Shown: positions 8,018 through 17,660, counted from the stretch's first letter. The stretch: 64,000 nucleotides of DNA from Dysgonomonas sp. Marseille-P4677 (GCF_016652235.1 NZ_JAEPKU010000007.1:1-64000); one strand, 5' to 3'. Notes: a model not told the origin generated them from the sequence alone. Numbers and translations are program-made.

Positions 8018-9379
8018 CTATTCCACCTTAGCCCATTTGGGGATGATATAAGTCGATGGATTAACAGGATTATTTTCTCTTTTTTTCCGGGGCAACATTT
8101 CTTTTTGCTTTTTGGTGATTCGTTTGATATTTCTGAAATCGGATTGAGGACGGTCTGTTTCCAATTTATACTTGTCTCCAATTTTATCTGTCAATACCGC
8201 CATATCTTTACTTATCTTGTCATTGGTAATTTTAGCGTAGATTTGAGTCGTGGTTATGCAGCTGTGCCCGAGCATCTGAGAGACCGTTTCGATGGGCACA
8301 CCTTGCGAGAGGCACACTGTCGTTGCCATTGTATGGCGTGCAACATGCGACGTAACTCGCTTATTTACACCGCATAATTTAGCTATACGTTGAAGGCAAC
8401 GATTCATATTGTCGCTGTGACTTGGTACAGGAAAAACAAAATTATTTTTAGCCACAAGACGATATTGTTCAATAAGTTGTTTGGCTATTGGCAATAATTT
8501 CACATAGAACGTAGCATTGGTCTTTTTACGTTTTGCTATTAGCCATAACTCGCCATCAAAAGAAGTTTGAATATCATCAAATGTCAATTTCTTAACATCC
8601 GCATAAGCCAAACCCGTAAATGCCTGAAAAACGAAGATATCCCGAATCTGGCGTTGTTTGTATCTTCTGAGTTCCACATTCATAAATCGCCGAAGCTCGT
8701 CTTCGGTCAGGTAGCCTCTATCTCGAGTCTGTGCTTTGAATCGGAAACTGGCAAAAGGATTGACGTGTATATAGCCTTTGCGTTGGGCTATCAGCATAAT
8801 CTGTTTGAGTTTGGTGACAGCAGTGAGCAGGGTACTACCCATCAGTTTTCGCTCTTCAAGCAGATAATTGTAATAGTCCTCAATAAATTGTGGCTCTATC
8901 TCCTTAATCGGGATATCGGAAAGATTATACCTATCCCGAAGAAACATCTCTACTCTCCTGCGATTGATAAGCAGTTGTTCGTAAGACCCTTCAGTACGAT
9001 CTTTACCTACACGTTTGGCATAACTTTCGTAAAACTCATCGGCAATAGAAAAGAAAGTTCGGAATTCATCCCCGAAACCCAAATAAGCGTTTTTAACTTT
9101 CTCGGCAGAAACAAAATTATCCTTATCACAGATATTTTGGTATTGCTTGCCGATTTGGGTTTTGATGTTGTCTAGCTTCTGATTGATTTTCTGAGCTTCG
9201 AGACTTTTGCCTGATGCTCGGTTTGCCTTGGTATCCCACAGCTCGGGCTTGATGTTTAGCTTACAGCTAAACTGAGCGATAGTGCTGTTTACAGTGATTC
9301 TTCCCATAACTGGGGCTTTGCCCTCTTTCAAATTGTTCTTTTTGAGGTAGAACAAAACCTTAAATGTACTTCTTGCCAT
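8018..9379 (-). CDS. Tyrosine recombinase (CTnDOT-type integrase)
   Basis: A 453-residue integrase that would cut and rejoin the element ends. It has an arm-binding domain (1-90, with RSTFKVLFYLKKNNLKEGK), a SAM-like core-binding domain (105-205) and a catalytic domain (220-400). His345 and Arg348 are in HVARHTMATT, His372 in MLGHS, and the nucleophile is Tyr381. The usual first catalytic Arg is replaced: the segment reads AFTGLAYADV with Ala258. Replacement of this Arg is known for IntDOT-type enzymes of Bacteroides, so the protein may still be active. About 60 residues follow the catalytic Tyr, which is long. Two core-like att sites lie upstream of its start. Confidence 0.9.
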   Translation of the reverse strand: MARSTFKVLFYLKKNNLKEGKAPVMGRITVNSTIAQFSCKLNIKPELWDTKANRASGKSLEAQKINQKLDNIKTQIGKQYQNICDKDNFVSAEKVKNAYLGFGDEFRTFFSIADEFYESYAKRVGKDRTEGSYEQLLINRRRVEMFLRDRYNLSDIPIKEIEPQFIEDYYNYLLEERKLMGSTLLTAVTKLKQIMLIAQRKGYIHVNPFASFRFKAQTRDRGYLTEDELRRFMNVELRRYKQRQIRDIFVFQAFTGLAYADVKKLTFDDIQTSFDGELWLIAKRKKTNATFYVKLLPIAKQLIEQYRLVAKNNFVFPVPSHSDNMNRCLQRIAKLCGVNKRVTSHVARHTMATTVCLSQGVPIETVSQMLGHSCITTTQIYAKITNDKISKDMAVLTDKIGDKYKLETDRPQSDFRNIKRITKKQKEMLPRKKRENNPVNPSTYIIPKWAKVE

Positions 9380-9432
9380 AACTCTAATTTTTTAATTGCA
9401 AATTTAATTTACTTAGAGTTATCCGATGCTAT

Positions 9433-9490
9433 GCAAAATTACGCAAACTATTGAATAAGTGACGAATAAACTCCAATTGAGCAAAGTTAC
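9433..9490 (-). other. Candidate attachment site: two GTAnnTTTGC cores
   Basis: On the minus strand GTAATTTTGC (9433-9442) and GTAACTTTGC (9481-9490) both match the 10 bp core GTAnnTTTGC used by IntDOT-family integrases. They are in the same orientation, 48 bp apart, between the integrase start and a truncated neighbouring integrase. One may be the element junction. A matching core at the left side of the element was not found; the nearest is an imperfect ATAGTTTTGC at 3159-3168. Confidence 0.4.
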
Positions 9491-9622
9491 CCAGGTAACG
9501 ATTTGGTAACTGAACTCACCGTCATCTTTGCTTTTTTGTGCATTTATTCTCTTTTGGCTAAAAGAACCGTTTTACTTAATCCGCTGATTAAGATTTAATT
9601 ACCTTCGTTTGCTTCCCCTTTT

Positions 9623-10627
9623 CTAAATAGCTGCTGTTTCTTTCAGATATTCATTGGTCTTCTGATTGCTGGGCATGGGTAGCAGCTGTTCATCAGAAGA
9701 TCCTTCCTCAAAGCGGGGGTGATATTTCTTAATGATCTCCAAAGGAATATCCAACAATGGTATTTGTGATATATTACCTGTCTTTTGCCTGAAAATGATG
9801 ATCCAATATTGATTGTCCCGACGCTCGATACCGGAGGCTGTCAATTGACAGATATCCCTGAATGAAAGCCCTGTCCAGCAGCTAAAGAGGAAAATATCCC
9901 TTACCTTGTTCAAACGCTCTGTCATAAAGGTTTTACGGGTGATTAATTCCACTTCGTCTTCGGTCAGGTAAACCGGGTATGTCTTTTCGATGTGAAACCG
10001 GAATAGATGAAAGGGATTAATCTGCAATAATCCGATTTTCTCTGCAAAGTTCAGGATTGCAGCAAAACGTTTCATATACTTGATTGATGTATTATTACCA
10101 CAGTTATATTCTTTTCTCAGATAAGTATAGAAGCGTTCAAGAAATACCAGATCGATGTCCTGGATCAGGATGTCTTTCTTCTTATATCTCTTCCATAAGA
10201 ATTCTTGTATACGCCTGTTTGTAAGCTTGTAGCAATCTGCAGTCGCTTTTGTTATATTCCTTCCGTTTTTAGAACGGAAGATCCTTACCTGTTCTCTGAA
10301 CTGATAGCTCAGGAACATTTCATTGCCATTGCTTAAATACAGTTGCTTGAGCCTGATGGGAGAGACTGTTTGCTGCCTGGATGCCAGATCGAAATAAAGA
10401 GCTCTTATCCTGTCTTTTATTTCCTGTAAATGTGTATTAAGATTCAGAAAAGGTTCTTTGATGGTTTTGTTTTCTTTCTGTGACCAGGCAGATGGTTCCA
10501 GTTCCAGTTTACTGCTGAACTGAACTTGTTTGCCGTTAATTGTGATGCGGATCATGATCGTTGCCAGTCCATTATCCTTTAATTGGGCTTTTCGGATAAA
10601 GAACAATACCCTAAATGTTTCTTTCAT
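9623..10627 (-). pseudogene. Tyrosine recombinase, C-terminally truncated
   Basis: The reading frame from ATG 10627 (MKETFRVLFFIRKAQLKDNG) gives 334 residues with an arm-binding domain, a core-binding domain and the first half of the catalytic domain (FSCWTGLSFRDICQL, then a beta hairpin). It stops after TNEYLKETAAI, just before the point where the H-x-x-R, LGH and catalytic Tyr segments should follow. About 80-100 essential residues are therefore missing and the protein cannot recombine DNA. An upstream in-frame start at 10675 is unlikely. The break lies about 130 bp from the core-like sites of the adjacent element, so an insertion or deletion event probably removed the tail. Confidence 0.8.
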
Positions 10628-10947
10628 GTCGGATACCTGAATTATATAATTAAAATTAATCGTTCCTAAAAACAAGCTTTATATAGGAACGATTTAACAC
10701 CTGTTATTCGAGAATTTTATTGAAATACGATGCTGTTGATACCACAAAAACAGATATCAATTCATTTGAAGTTATAAACCATATTTGGACTCATTTCGAA
10801 TAAATTACCCAACTTTCGCTTAACTTTTAGTTCATCGTATTTCATCATATTGAGTTAATATTTTAGTTAAAATCAAAAACACGGATATTTGTCATTTGTA
10901 ACACGTAGGTTATCAGTGCATTAAAAATGAATATTTTCTTAGGGTGT

Positions 10948-11221
10948 TAGTCCCAGGCAAACTTGAACTATCCACTGTTGTTTTCATTTAGTGCATCTAT
11001 AGGAAATAGTCTTCTATACGCATCATTTATAGTTTCAGTATTTCAGGTTCAGTGTATTTCATCATTTTCCGTATAAAGGTGCTTTTTCAGGTATTTAACG
11101 ACTTTTTAACATATGTATTTGTAGTCAAATTTCCACTTTTTCAACCACGTATAAATGGCTATAATACAGCTATTTATGTCATTCAAAACAGTACTGAAGG
11201 TTCCCCGACTGCCTGGGACTA
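10948..11221. repeat. Inverted repeat pair, possible small MITE-like unit
   Basis: TAGTCCCAGGCA at 10948-10959 is repeated as its exact reverse complement at 11210-11221. The next about 25 bases inside each end are also loosely similar, including an ACTGTT word. The 274 bp unit carries only a weak 70-codon frame. No clear target duplication was found. The gap 10628-11425 otherwise holds no supported gene. Confidence 0.3.
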
Positions 11222-11243
11222 CGAGATAGATTTAAGTATACGT

Positions 11244-11277
11244 AAACCATTGAAAATCAATTGATTTTCAATGGTTT
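11244..11277. terminator. Perfect 34-bp palindrome, bidirectional terminator
   Basis: AAACCATTGAAAATCAA is followed immediately by its reverse complement, giving a 17 bp stem with no spare loop bases. A T-rich run (GTTGTTTTTATT) follows on the + strand. It would stop transcription in at least the + direction. Confidence 0.55.
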
Positions 11278-11425
11278 GTTGTTTTTATTCCGAACTATAC
11301 ACTTACTTCTATAACTTTCATAAGTAGTATAAAATGAGTTATTTATGTTTTGTGTCCATAAGTAGCCTACGATCTTTTATCTGTTTTGTTTAGCTAATGT
11401 TTGGCTAAAACAATTCAATTATAGA

Positions 11426-12023
11426 GCATCCATTAAAATTTTCCTACCTAACAATTATGTGTCAAAAAATGGTAAAAGACAACTTTGTCTGAGGTATACA
11501 TTATTTAGACAAACAACTTATTTAGGGCTAGGTATTTCTATAGATCCACACCATTGGAGTGTTAAAAAAGAATTAGTTTTGTCAGGTGACAAAAGCTACT
11601 CGTATTATAACCGAATTCTCGAATAACAATACCATAAGACAGGAAGTATTCTTTGAACTAATTGTGCCAAACATATGACTGTCAAAGAGTTTGTAAATGA
11701 ATTTCGAGATAAGATTTATAAAATTCCAATTTTTACTTTTTTTATTGAGAATGAAATCGATCTGTTGAGATTGTCAAGAGCAGAACAGACCAGACGCTTT
11801 CTAACTATTGCAACCTGATCAATAAGATGAAGGAGTGGAAGCCTGAACTTTTATTCAGAGAAATCACTTTGGATTTCATCCAACGCTTTCACGATCACGA
11901 GATCAAAGAAAGGAACCAATTATCTATCATTTATAAAAAGCATGCGAATTTTTAATTTTTGTTTGAGCTAGCAATCAATAAAGAAGTCTTTGAAAAGAAT
12001 CCATACGAAAAGATTTTTTTATA
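11426..12023 (+). pseudogene. Decayed tyrosine recombinase, N-terminal part
   Basis: Translation in shifting + frames gives recombinase-like pieces. The best is about 60 codons around 11444-11624 that read LPNNYVSKNGKRQLCLRY and YLGLGISIDPHHWSVKKE, the arm-binding domain of Bacteroidetes integrases. Later pieces such as TVKEFVNEFRDKIYKIP look like the core-binding domain. Several stops and frameshifts interrupt them, and no catalytic domain is present. It is an old remnant on the opposite strand to the other integrase genes here. Confidence 0.6.
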
Positions 12024-12079
12024 AAAACACTCTTTGGAAAATTACTAATTTCTAAATTCTTTACCACCATCTCTTCTAT

Positions 12080-13195
12080 TTAGTCATCCTTCTTACAGCG
12101 GATAGAAAACATATTCCGACGATCATCAGTATCTCTATATGAACCTACTTGGTAACTTTTTTCGTAATAGATATCAAATCCCCACGCTTCAGCATTTGGA
12201 GCAGCACTATGACTCCAAAATGTAGCATCTCTCCCGTAATCTCTTATCCTATTTTGATCGGGATCAACACGTCCTGTCATAAAGACATTAAATCCGAAGC
12301 CATCTGTCTTGCTAGACCCATACAATTGTCCATAAATTGGATGCGTCCCACCTGATGTATTAACCAGTACCTTTTCAGGGGTCTTCATCACAGACCCATA
12401 GGTTTTACCATCATAGCCGTTTTGTTTAATTCTCCATGATTGGTCAGTTATGGATGCATTGGATTCATCACTATATAATGCTGCATTAGCGATAAGTTCT
12501 TCTTTCAGGTCATTCCATTCTTTATCACTTGGTATATGCCATCCTTTGGGGCAAATCCCCTGCATTCCTTTTAATTCTTTTGAGCTTGTGTTATTCTGGT
12601 TATTGCTGGTCGATAAACCTTCACCTTCATCAATAGGATTTGCCTTTCCGTCATGACGTCCTTTTCTGTGAGTAGCAGCAGCCCATGAATACAATAAACC
12701 GTATTTCTCTTGCCAATAATCTGGCTTCCCTGATATATACGGAGTACTATTCAATTTAGGATAGGCGAAAACCGCCTTGGTATAATCTCCGTCCGTATGA
12801 TTATTCTCAAGTTTTTTTCCACAAGGATCTGTGGTCGTACGCAAGTTTTGAGTCATCCACGTTCCGGCAGTACCGTATGTATGTATAGAATAAACGTTTC
12901 CATCACGATCAGTTAATGATGTTGATGTTTCAGACGATATATCAATATAGTTTAAATATTCCCATTGATTACCATCCCACACATAAACGCCTTTGCATAT
13001 AGCATGATCTTCATTCATATTATAAATAACTAGCGCAACATGATCATTGTTATCCCATACACCTATGGCTCCTTCTATAGTAGAATCGAGAGAGGCGCTG
13101 GGGGGAGTTATTTTTGAAGACTTTAAACTTACCCGAGGTAACATCATACCTTTGTTCGCAGTACGTCCTCCTTGGAGAGCTTCATTATCTTCATA
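12080..13195 (-). pseudogene. FISUMP-domain surface protein, 5' truncated
   Basis: The frame carries a Fibrobacter succinogenes major paralogous domain (TIGR02145 type): YGTAGTWMTQNLRTTTDPCG, ICPKGWHIPSDKEWNDL, and the C-terminal RRNMFSIRCKKDD. The N-terminus has only the tail of the usual lead segment (TANKGMMLPRVSL). The frame is closed by TAG just upstream at 13196-13198. The signal peptide and the GALLDL-type segment seen in the relative at 14812-16194 are missing. From ATG 13147 a 355-residue protein could be made but would not be exported. It is therefore called a truncated gene. Confidence 0.7.
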
Positions 13196-13519
13196 CTATT
13201 TCAATTCTACTTTTCGTATTACTTGAATTTAGGCATTCTCTTAGAGAAATGAATATGGATAAATGCGATAAGCTAGGTCTTTAATGTAGATACACTAATT
13301 GGACTATCGCGTGTTTTCTACTTTTTGCATTTACTCAAATGATTTGTCACTAAGTTAATCATTTTTCCCATTCAAAACAAATATTGTTTAAGGACGGAAT
13401 AAATGAGATGGATTTAGGAAACAATCTCAAAGTAGAGGTAGCCACAGTAAAGAATAACTATGCGGGATCGAAAAGTGTTATCACCAAATTGATGGAGAAT
13501 TCAGAAAAAATGGAAACAA

Positions 13520-13656
13520 TTCCAGTTCTTACTAGCAGCTCCATGCAATTGCTTGTCAAGGTTATGAATATAAGATTTCTTGGAATAACCTATTAGTGAG
13601 ATACATAACAGAGTAATTAAATGTATATTATAAAATATAGCTAATATGTGTTTCAT
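13520..13656 (-). pseudogene. 5' fragment of a propeller/LuxR-type regulator gene
   Basis: From CAT 13654-13656 the minus strand reads MKHILAIFYNIHLITLLC and IHNLDKQLHGAASKNWN. This is nearly the same as the first 48 residues of the PUL regulator at 31394-34231. Similarity ends at 13520, and the frame meets a stop soon after. It is the remnant of a second regulator of the same kind. The + strand frame at 13384-13596 overlaps this fragment. Its first half (13384-13519) is open but not recognised. Confidence 0.7.
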
Positions 13657-13691
13657 TAAAAATATTCCGAGTTTGAAAATATATCAAAATT
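13522..13691. repeat. About 170-bp imperfect repeat of 34091-34266
   Basis: By eye the two segments agree at roughly nine of ten bases over the start codon, the first codons and the upstream region of the regulator gene. The similarity ends upstream just at the left end of the IS element at 34272. This suggests that the IS cut the ancestral promoter region of the second copy. Confidence 0.75.
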
Positions 13692-13760
13692 AACAATTTA
13701 TTTTAAGAAGAGTCGCTCTAAATTAATCTTACAAGAGATAATGTTTAGAAAGTATGGAAA

Positions 13761-14357
13761 TCATATTTTCTTTTGGATTAGATTTTTTCTTATGCGGGTA
13801 AGAGATTGCCTTTCTATCCCTAGATATGAGCTTAGGTGAGTTAAAGATATACGATTATATAGGTCTTTGTTTTCATTAATGAAATTTAAATAACGAGTTT
13901 CTGCATCATCAAAAAGGAATCCTTCTATACGACTTAGTTGAACCGTAAACTCCTTTCCTAAAGACATGCTTAAGTAAAACAATAATGAAGGGCATTTCTC
14001 GAAACAAATCTGAATGTGATTATGTGAAATATTGATTATCGTAGATGGTTCAAGACATTGAAAAGAATACTTACTTGGTTGTCTGTTAATAAAGGCTGGA
14101 TAATGGGTAATATAACCCCCTTCTTTTACAAAGCTGTACGTCACATCCTTACAATTTTCTTTTATATAAAAGCATCGTATAAGCCCCTTATAAACAAACC
14201 CTATATTTTCCTGAATTGAATTGGCTTTGATATAAAGTTCTTTGTTCTTTAACTTCATAACAGTTAATCCTCCGATAAAGAATCTTAACTCACCATCGGA
14301 GACGAAAGGACATTCTTTTTTAATTAACTCTGAATATGTTTTTAGTACTATTTTCAT
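13761..14357 (-). CDS. Crp/Fnr-family transcriptional regulator
   Basis: A 198-residue protein with a cyclic-nucleotide-binding-type beta-barrel. Its core runs from the segment around NIGFVYKGLIRCFYIKENC to ITHYPAFINRQPSKYSF. A dimer helix and a C-terminal helix-turn-helix (SLTHLSSYLGIERQSLTRIR) follow. Bacteroidetes members of this group usually lack Fe-S cysteines, and none in an Fnr pattern is seen here. The gene stands alone between surface-protein genes. A TGACAC-N4-GTGTCA palindrome upstream of the neighbouring surface-protein operon could be a target, but this is not proven. Confidence 0.8.
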   Translation of the reverse strand: MKIVLKTYSELIKKECPFVSDGELRFFIGGLTVMKLKNKELYIKANSIQENIGFVYKGLIRCFYIKENCKDVTYSFVKEGGYITHYPAFINRQPSKYSFQCLEPSTIINISHNHIQICFEKCPSLLFYLSMSLGKEFTVQLSRIEGFLFDDAETRYLNFINENKDLYNRISLTHLSSYLGIERQSLTRIRKNLIQKKI

Positions 14358-14811
14358 TAGATACTAAATAATTTCAAAATTAATAATAATTTACTTGTAA
14401 TAACGTCAGTCGTATTTAAAATTTTAGTCTAAAAACTTGTTTAAGACCAAGGATAATTGCTTTTATTAATATATATCAATGGCATTTCCTGATTTGTAAT
14501 CATTCTTAATAAAAGAACTTTACTGACATTAAATTCTATCGGAAACTTCACCTGTGAAATTACAGTTATATTAAAATTTATATTTTCCCCTGCAGAGAAA
14601 CAGGCATTTATCATGATGATTAACAGGGAATTCTTCTTAAAAATACCCTTAGCATAAAACTAAAATAACCTTTTATGATACTTAGTTTATACTATTAACA
14701 ATATAGGGCACAGGCTTTTCGCTCCCTTTATTATCGCTTTTTCCATCATTACCACAGGGGTAGGTCAAGATTGACAAATATAAGGATAGAACTATAATCA
14801 AAGATACAAAA
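14358..14811. other. AT-rich gap, no gene seen
   Basis: About 450 bases between the regulator start and the 3' end of the FISUMP gene. Bases 14700-14780 read on the minus strand as a short degraded frame (with GNDGKSDNKGSEKPVPYIV) that may be the relic of a lipoprotein gene. It has no usable start. The promoter of the regulator should lie near 14358-14450. Confidence 0.3.
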
Positions 14812-16194
14812 TTATTCTTTTACACACCTAATAGAAAACGCTCCTCCTCGATAACTACTAGTTAGAGGTAATACGATTGACCTGTCAAGGTACATAGCTA
14901 TAGAAAGCCCCAGTGATCCAGGTGATGCAGTCCAATAGTACCCGCCATTACCTGCTATATCTCCAGTCATATCTAATCTAGATGCAGCTGCTGGATAAAA
15001 CCCAAAACCAGAAAAATCCCATCCTTTGTTTATGTCAAAACTTGTAGGATTACTTACAACCACACCTTCCCACGGAGATGCTGTCCCATTTAAGGTAGGC
15101 ACTTTCCAACCCTCAGGACAGGGATCTGAAACAGATTTAGTTCCATCTTGTCCCCATCGGTTTCTCCAGCTATCTTCAGTTGAATACCAATCAAAATAAG
15201 GCTCACCGATCGACTTGATAAAGCTTAAGGGGCTTTCTATTGACTTTATCAGATTATTTTGTGGGTTTGACAGCCCCCCCGAATAATCTTTATCGATAAA
15301 AGCAGTACTTCCATTGAGCCTATAAAGTTGAGTTTCTTCATTTGTCCATCCCTGATTATTGGGAAAAGGATCTTTACGTCCCCATTGATAAAGATTACCT
15401 CTTGTCCCGATCTCCCCTGAAGTAGAACTCGTAGCTCCCAGATTCCTGTCCATCCAGAAATGGCCGTTAACATGATATGTCCGAATATCGGGAGTGACCC
15501 AAATATGCCACGACCAAACCAGTTGTCCATTACTTTTCAGACCAACAACAGCATTGCCATATTGATTCCCTGTGTGTACACTAATAATAGATTCTTTTAA
15601 TGGGTTTGCATGACTAACACTAATGCTGCAAACTACGTTTCTTGCATCCATCCAAATAACTTCAGCAGTTAAGCTGGTCGATTCCAAACTTTTGGAACTT
15701 AGCAAAGAGCTACCATTCTCATCTTTCCAACTAGTCCCATTCCAGACATCAAATGCTTTTTCTACAGAAATCTCTACTACCCCTGCACCACCTATCATGT
15801 AAGAATTAGGCTGGGATATCCCATGTCTGCTTGTTTTTACTGTTCTTATAGGTGAAACATTCAGACCTGTCCATATATCTCCATCCCAAACATAAAATCC
15901 CGGAGGGTAAACATTGCATACATCATCATTTTTCACATTATAAACTACCATTCCTATTTGTTGTTGTCCGTCTCCCGATGTTACTCCGAGATCGGAAAGA
16001 TCATTCATCTTTGTAAGTTTTACCCTTGGAAGCATTAGTCCTTTTGTCGAATTAGCACCCTGCTTATCCGTTTGTTTCAAGTCCAATAGAGCTCCATTAT
16101 TAGGTTTAATGCCAGATCCAATAGTAACTTGAGAAAGTATTGGTTCAGAAAAAAATATTCCAACTAATAATATATATAGATATTTATATTTCAT
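14812..16194 (-). CDS. Secreted FISUMP-domain protein
   Basis: A 460-residue exported protein. A signal peptide (MKYKYLYILLVGIFFSEPIL) is followed by VTIGSGIKPNNGALLDLKQ and STKGLMLPRVKL, a lead-in typical of Bacteroidetes surface proteins. A middle region (130-230) lies before the FISUMP domain, which has HFWMDRNLGATSSTSGEI, CPEGWKVPT, YYWTASPGS and the end YRGGAFSIRCVKE. The domain is thought to be a surface-exposed lectin-like fold, but the ligand is unknown. It lies 12 bp after the secreted protein gene at 16207-17265 and should be co-transcribed with it. Confidence 0.82.
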   Translation of the reverse strand: MKYKYLYILLVGIFFSEPILSQVTIGSGIKPNNGALLDLKQTDKQGANSTKGLMLPRVKLTKMNDLSDLGVTSGDGQQQIGMVVYNVKNDDVCNVYPPGFYVWDGDIWTGLNVSPIRTVKTSRHGISQPNSYMIGGAGVVEISVEKAFDVWNGTSWKDENGSSLLSSKSLESTSLTAEVIWMDARNVVCSISVSHANPLKESIISVHTGNQYGNAVVGLKSNGQLVWSWHIWVTPDIRTYHVNGHFWMDRNLGATSSTSGEIGTRGNLYQWGRKDPFPNNQGWTNEETQLYRLNGSTAFIDKDYSGGLSNPQNNLIKSIESPLSFIKSIGEPYFDWYSTEDSWRNRWGQDGTKSVSDPCPEGWKVPTLNGTASPWEGVVVSNPTSFDINKGWDFSGFGFYPAAASRLDMTGDIAGNGGYYWTASPGSLGLSIAMYLDRSIVLPLTSSYRGGAFSIRCVKE

Positions 16195-16206
16195 TGTTTT
16201 ATATTC

Positions 16207-17265
16207 TTATTTATGTATATGAATAATACCAGAAGCAGCACGACAGAGAGTCGTCAGTACATTATTTGAGTTACCTATAGCCAAACGATAATAACCTTCT
16301 TTGGTATTCAATAAATTAAGATTATGAGTCCAGGTAGAGCCTAAGGAGGACATTCCCTTTTTCATATCGATTGCTTTCCATGCACTAAGATCTTCCATAA
16401 TTCCACTTTCACTATATAGCCACGCTGATGTAAGATTATACCCAAAAGTATTATCCACAATATAGTTACCTGCAAGTCGAGTAGTCTGCGCATCATCAGT
16501 AATTATAATTTCTGAAGTATTAAATCCATTTACTGAAGTATTGACTGTAGGCGTAATTAATCTGACCTCAAGGTCATCTATAAACCAATCGTTACCAAAA
16601 ATACTATCTTCTCTATTTACCGCTACAAATTGTATTTTATCCTTTCCAATAGGAATAGTGGTTTGAATACATATTTGTTCCCATCTCCATTTATCTTGAG
16701 TCTCTACATTTTGTAATTGAGTATAGACACTTTCGAGTATAACTCCATTTTCGTCTTGTATCTGAAGTTCAAATTTAGGAGTTGCTTGTGGTTGATCTTC
16801 TATTGGATTTTTTTTAGAAATAGATGCCGCCCAAAGGCTAAGAACAACCCTCACTCCAGGACAGAGGTTACTTATCCCAGTACGATATAAAATGGTATTT
16901 TCATGACCCGCACCGGGGTCGATATACATCATATAGCCTCTAGTAGGATCATTTAGTGAAGTATGATCCCATGCTTGATAATGAGTTTCTTCATTAAGTC
17001 TATAGTCTTTAATTAAAGTATAGAATCCACCAAATGGAATTACCTCTCCTGATGCATACGGAAGTGCCGTGTATCCTTTTAATGTACTCTCTAATGGAGA
17101 ATTCGGGTCTGAGACCTCATTTCCTCCAAAATCTTCTTTAAATAAGATTGTACCACCCGTAATGCATGGGGAGCCTTCCTTATTCTGCGCTTGAGCTATA
17201 CCAATTGTAGAAAAAACGAGTATTAGTAGGATAAATAAATTTAAAAGTATATTCTTCTGTTTCAT
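16207..17265 (-). CDS. Secreted surface protein with jelly-roll-like domain
   Basis: A 352-residue protein with a clear signal peptide (residues 1-26, ending AQAQ). The section GTILFKEDFGGNE to WFIDDLEVRLI has the pattern of a beta-sandwich in Bacteroidetes adhesin-like proteins, where the D-D-(I/L) motif closes a carbohydrate-binding or MAM-like domain. A second region (about 240-352) ends with the short GYYRLAIGNSNNVLTTLCRA. No enzyme motif is visible. It is the first gene of a two-gene operon with the FISUMP protein. The pair may form a surface complex, but its ligand is unknown. Confidence 0.65.
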   Translation of the reverse strand: MKQKNILLNLFILLILVFSTIGIAQAQNKEGSPCITGGTILFKEDFGGNEVSDPNSPLESTLKGYTALPYASGEVIPFGGFYTLIKDYRLNEETHYQAWDHTSLNDPTRGYMMYIDPGAGHENTILYRTGISNLCPGVRVVLSLWAASISKKNPIEDQPQATPKFELQIQDENGVILESVYTQLQNVETQDKWRWEQICIQTTIPIGKDKIQFVAVNREDSIFGNDWFIDDLEVRLITPTVNTSVNGFNTSEIIITDDAQTTRLAGNYIVDNTFGYNLTSAWLYSESGIMEDLSAWKAIDMKKGMSSLGSTWTHNLNLLNTKEGYYRLAIGNSNNVLTTLCRAASGIIHIHK

Positions 17266-17430
17266 ACATATTTTGTTTAGGAAACGGTCGTAACCGTTAA
17301 TCAGAACTGTCTAATTTATCTTTCTTCTTTTACAACTAAAAATTATGTAATAATGTAAAGTTTGTATTATAGATGTTTTTTGTTTCATATAATTATCGAA
17401 CAAAATTAAAACATCTCAAGATATAACATC

Positions 17431-17446
17431 TGACACAAATGTGTCA
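17431..17446. promoter_or_regulatory. Palindrome TGACAC-N4-GTGTCA, possible Crp/Fnr operator
   Basis: TGACACAAATGTGTCA is a 16-base palindrome with a 6 bp arm, 166 bp upstream of the secreted-protein operon. Its size and spacing resemble Crp/Fnr-family sites, and a Crp/Fnr gene lies nearby (13761-14357). The link is an inference. Confidence 0.35.
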
Positions 17447-17479
17447 TATTTGTAATCTTAGTTGATAGTTGTGTTGTCA

Positions 17480-17660
17480 ACTTAAATCTGGGACTTGTAC
17501 TTTTTGATCTCATCCTAAAGGATTCATTTCAATCCGGCTATGGAACTGGACCTTCTCTCCGTCAATAGTATTCAGAACCATTATTGAGACGAGTCCATTT
17601 TTCTTCATTTGAGATTTTTTAATAAAATAAAGGATGTTTAATGTGCTTCTTATAATATTC
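17480..17660 (-). pseudogene. N-terminal fragment of a tyrosine recombinase
   Basis: The minus strand encodes STLNILYFIKKSQMKKNG and IDGEKVQFHSRIEMNP, an arm-binding domain of the same kind as the integrases at 8018-9379 and 9623-10627. TGA at 17510-17512 falls at the codon where the intact relatives have Trp (xPELWDTK, EPSAWSQK), followed by DQK. Nothing downstream resembles the catalytic domain, so this is only a short relic. Confidence 0.65.

Noticed and set aside
11052-11264. 70-residue + strand frame inside the inverted-repeat unit
   Set aside because: It has no recognisable motif, runs into the 34-bp palindrome and stands in a tract of remnants.
13384-13596. 70-residue + strand frame
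   Set aside because: Its second half is antisense to the regulator fragment; the first half is not recognised, so a gene is not supported.
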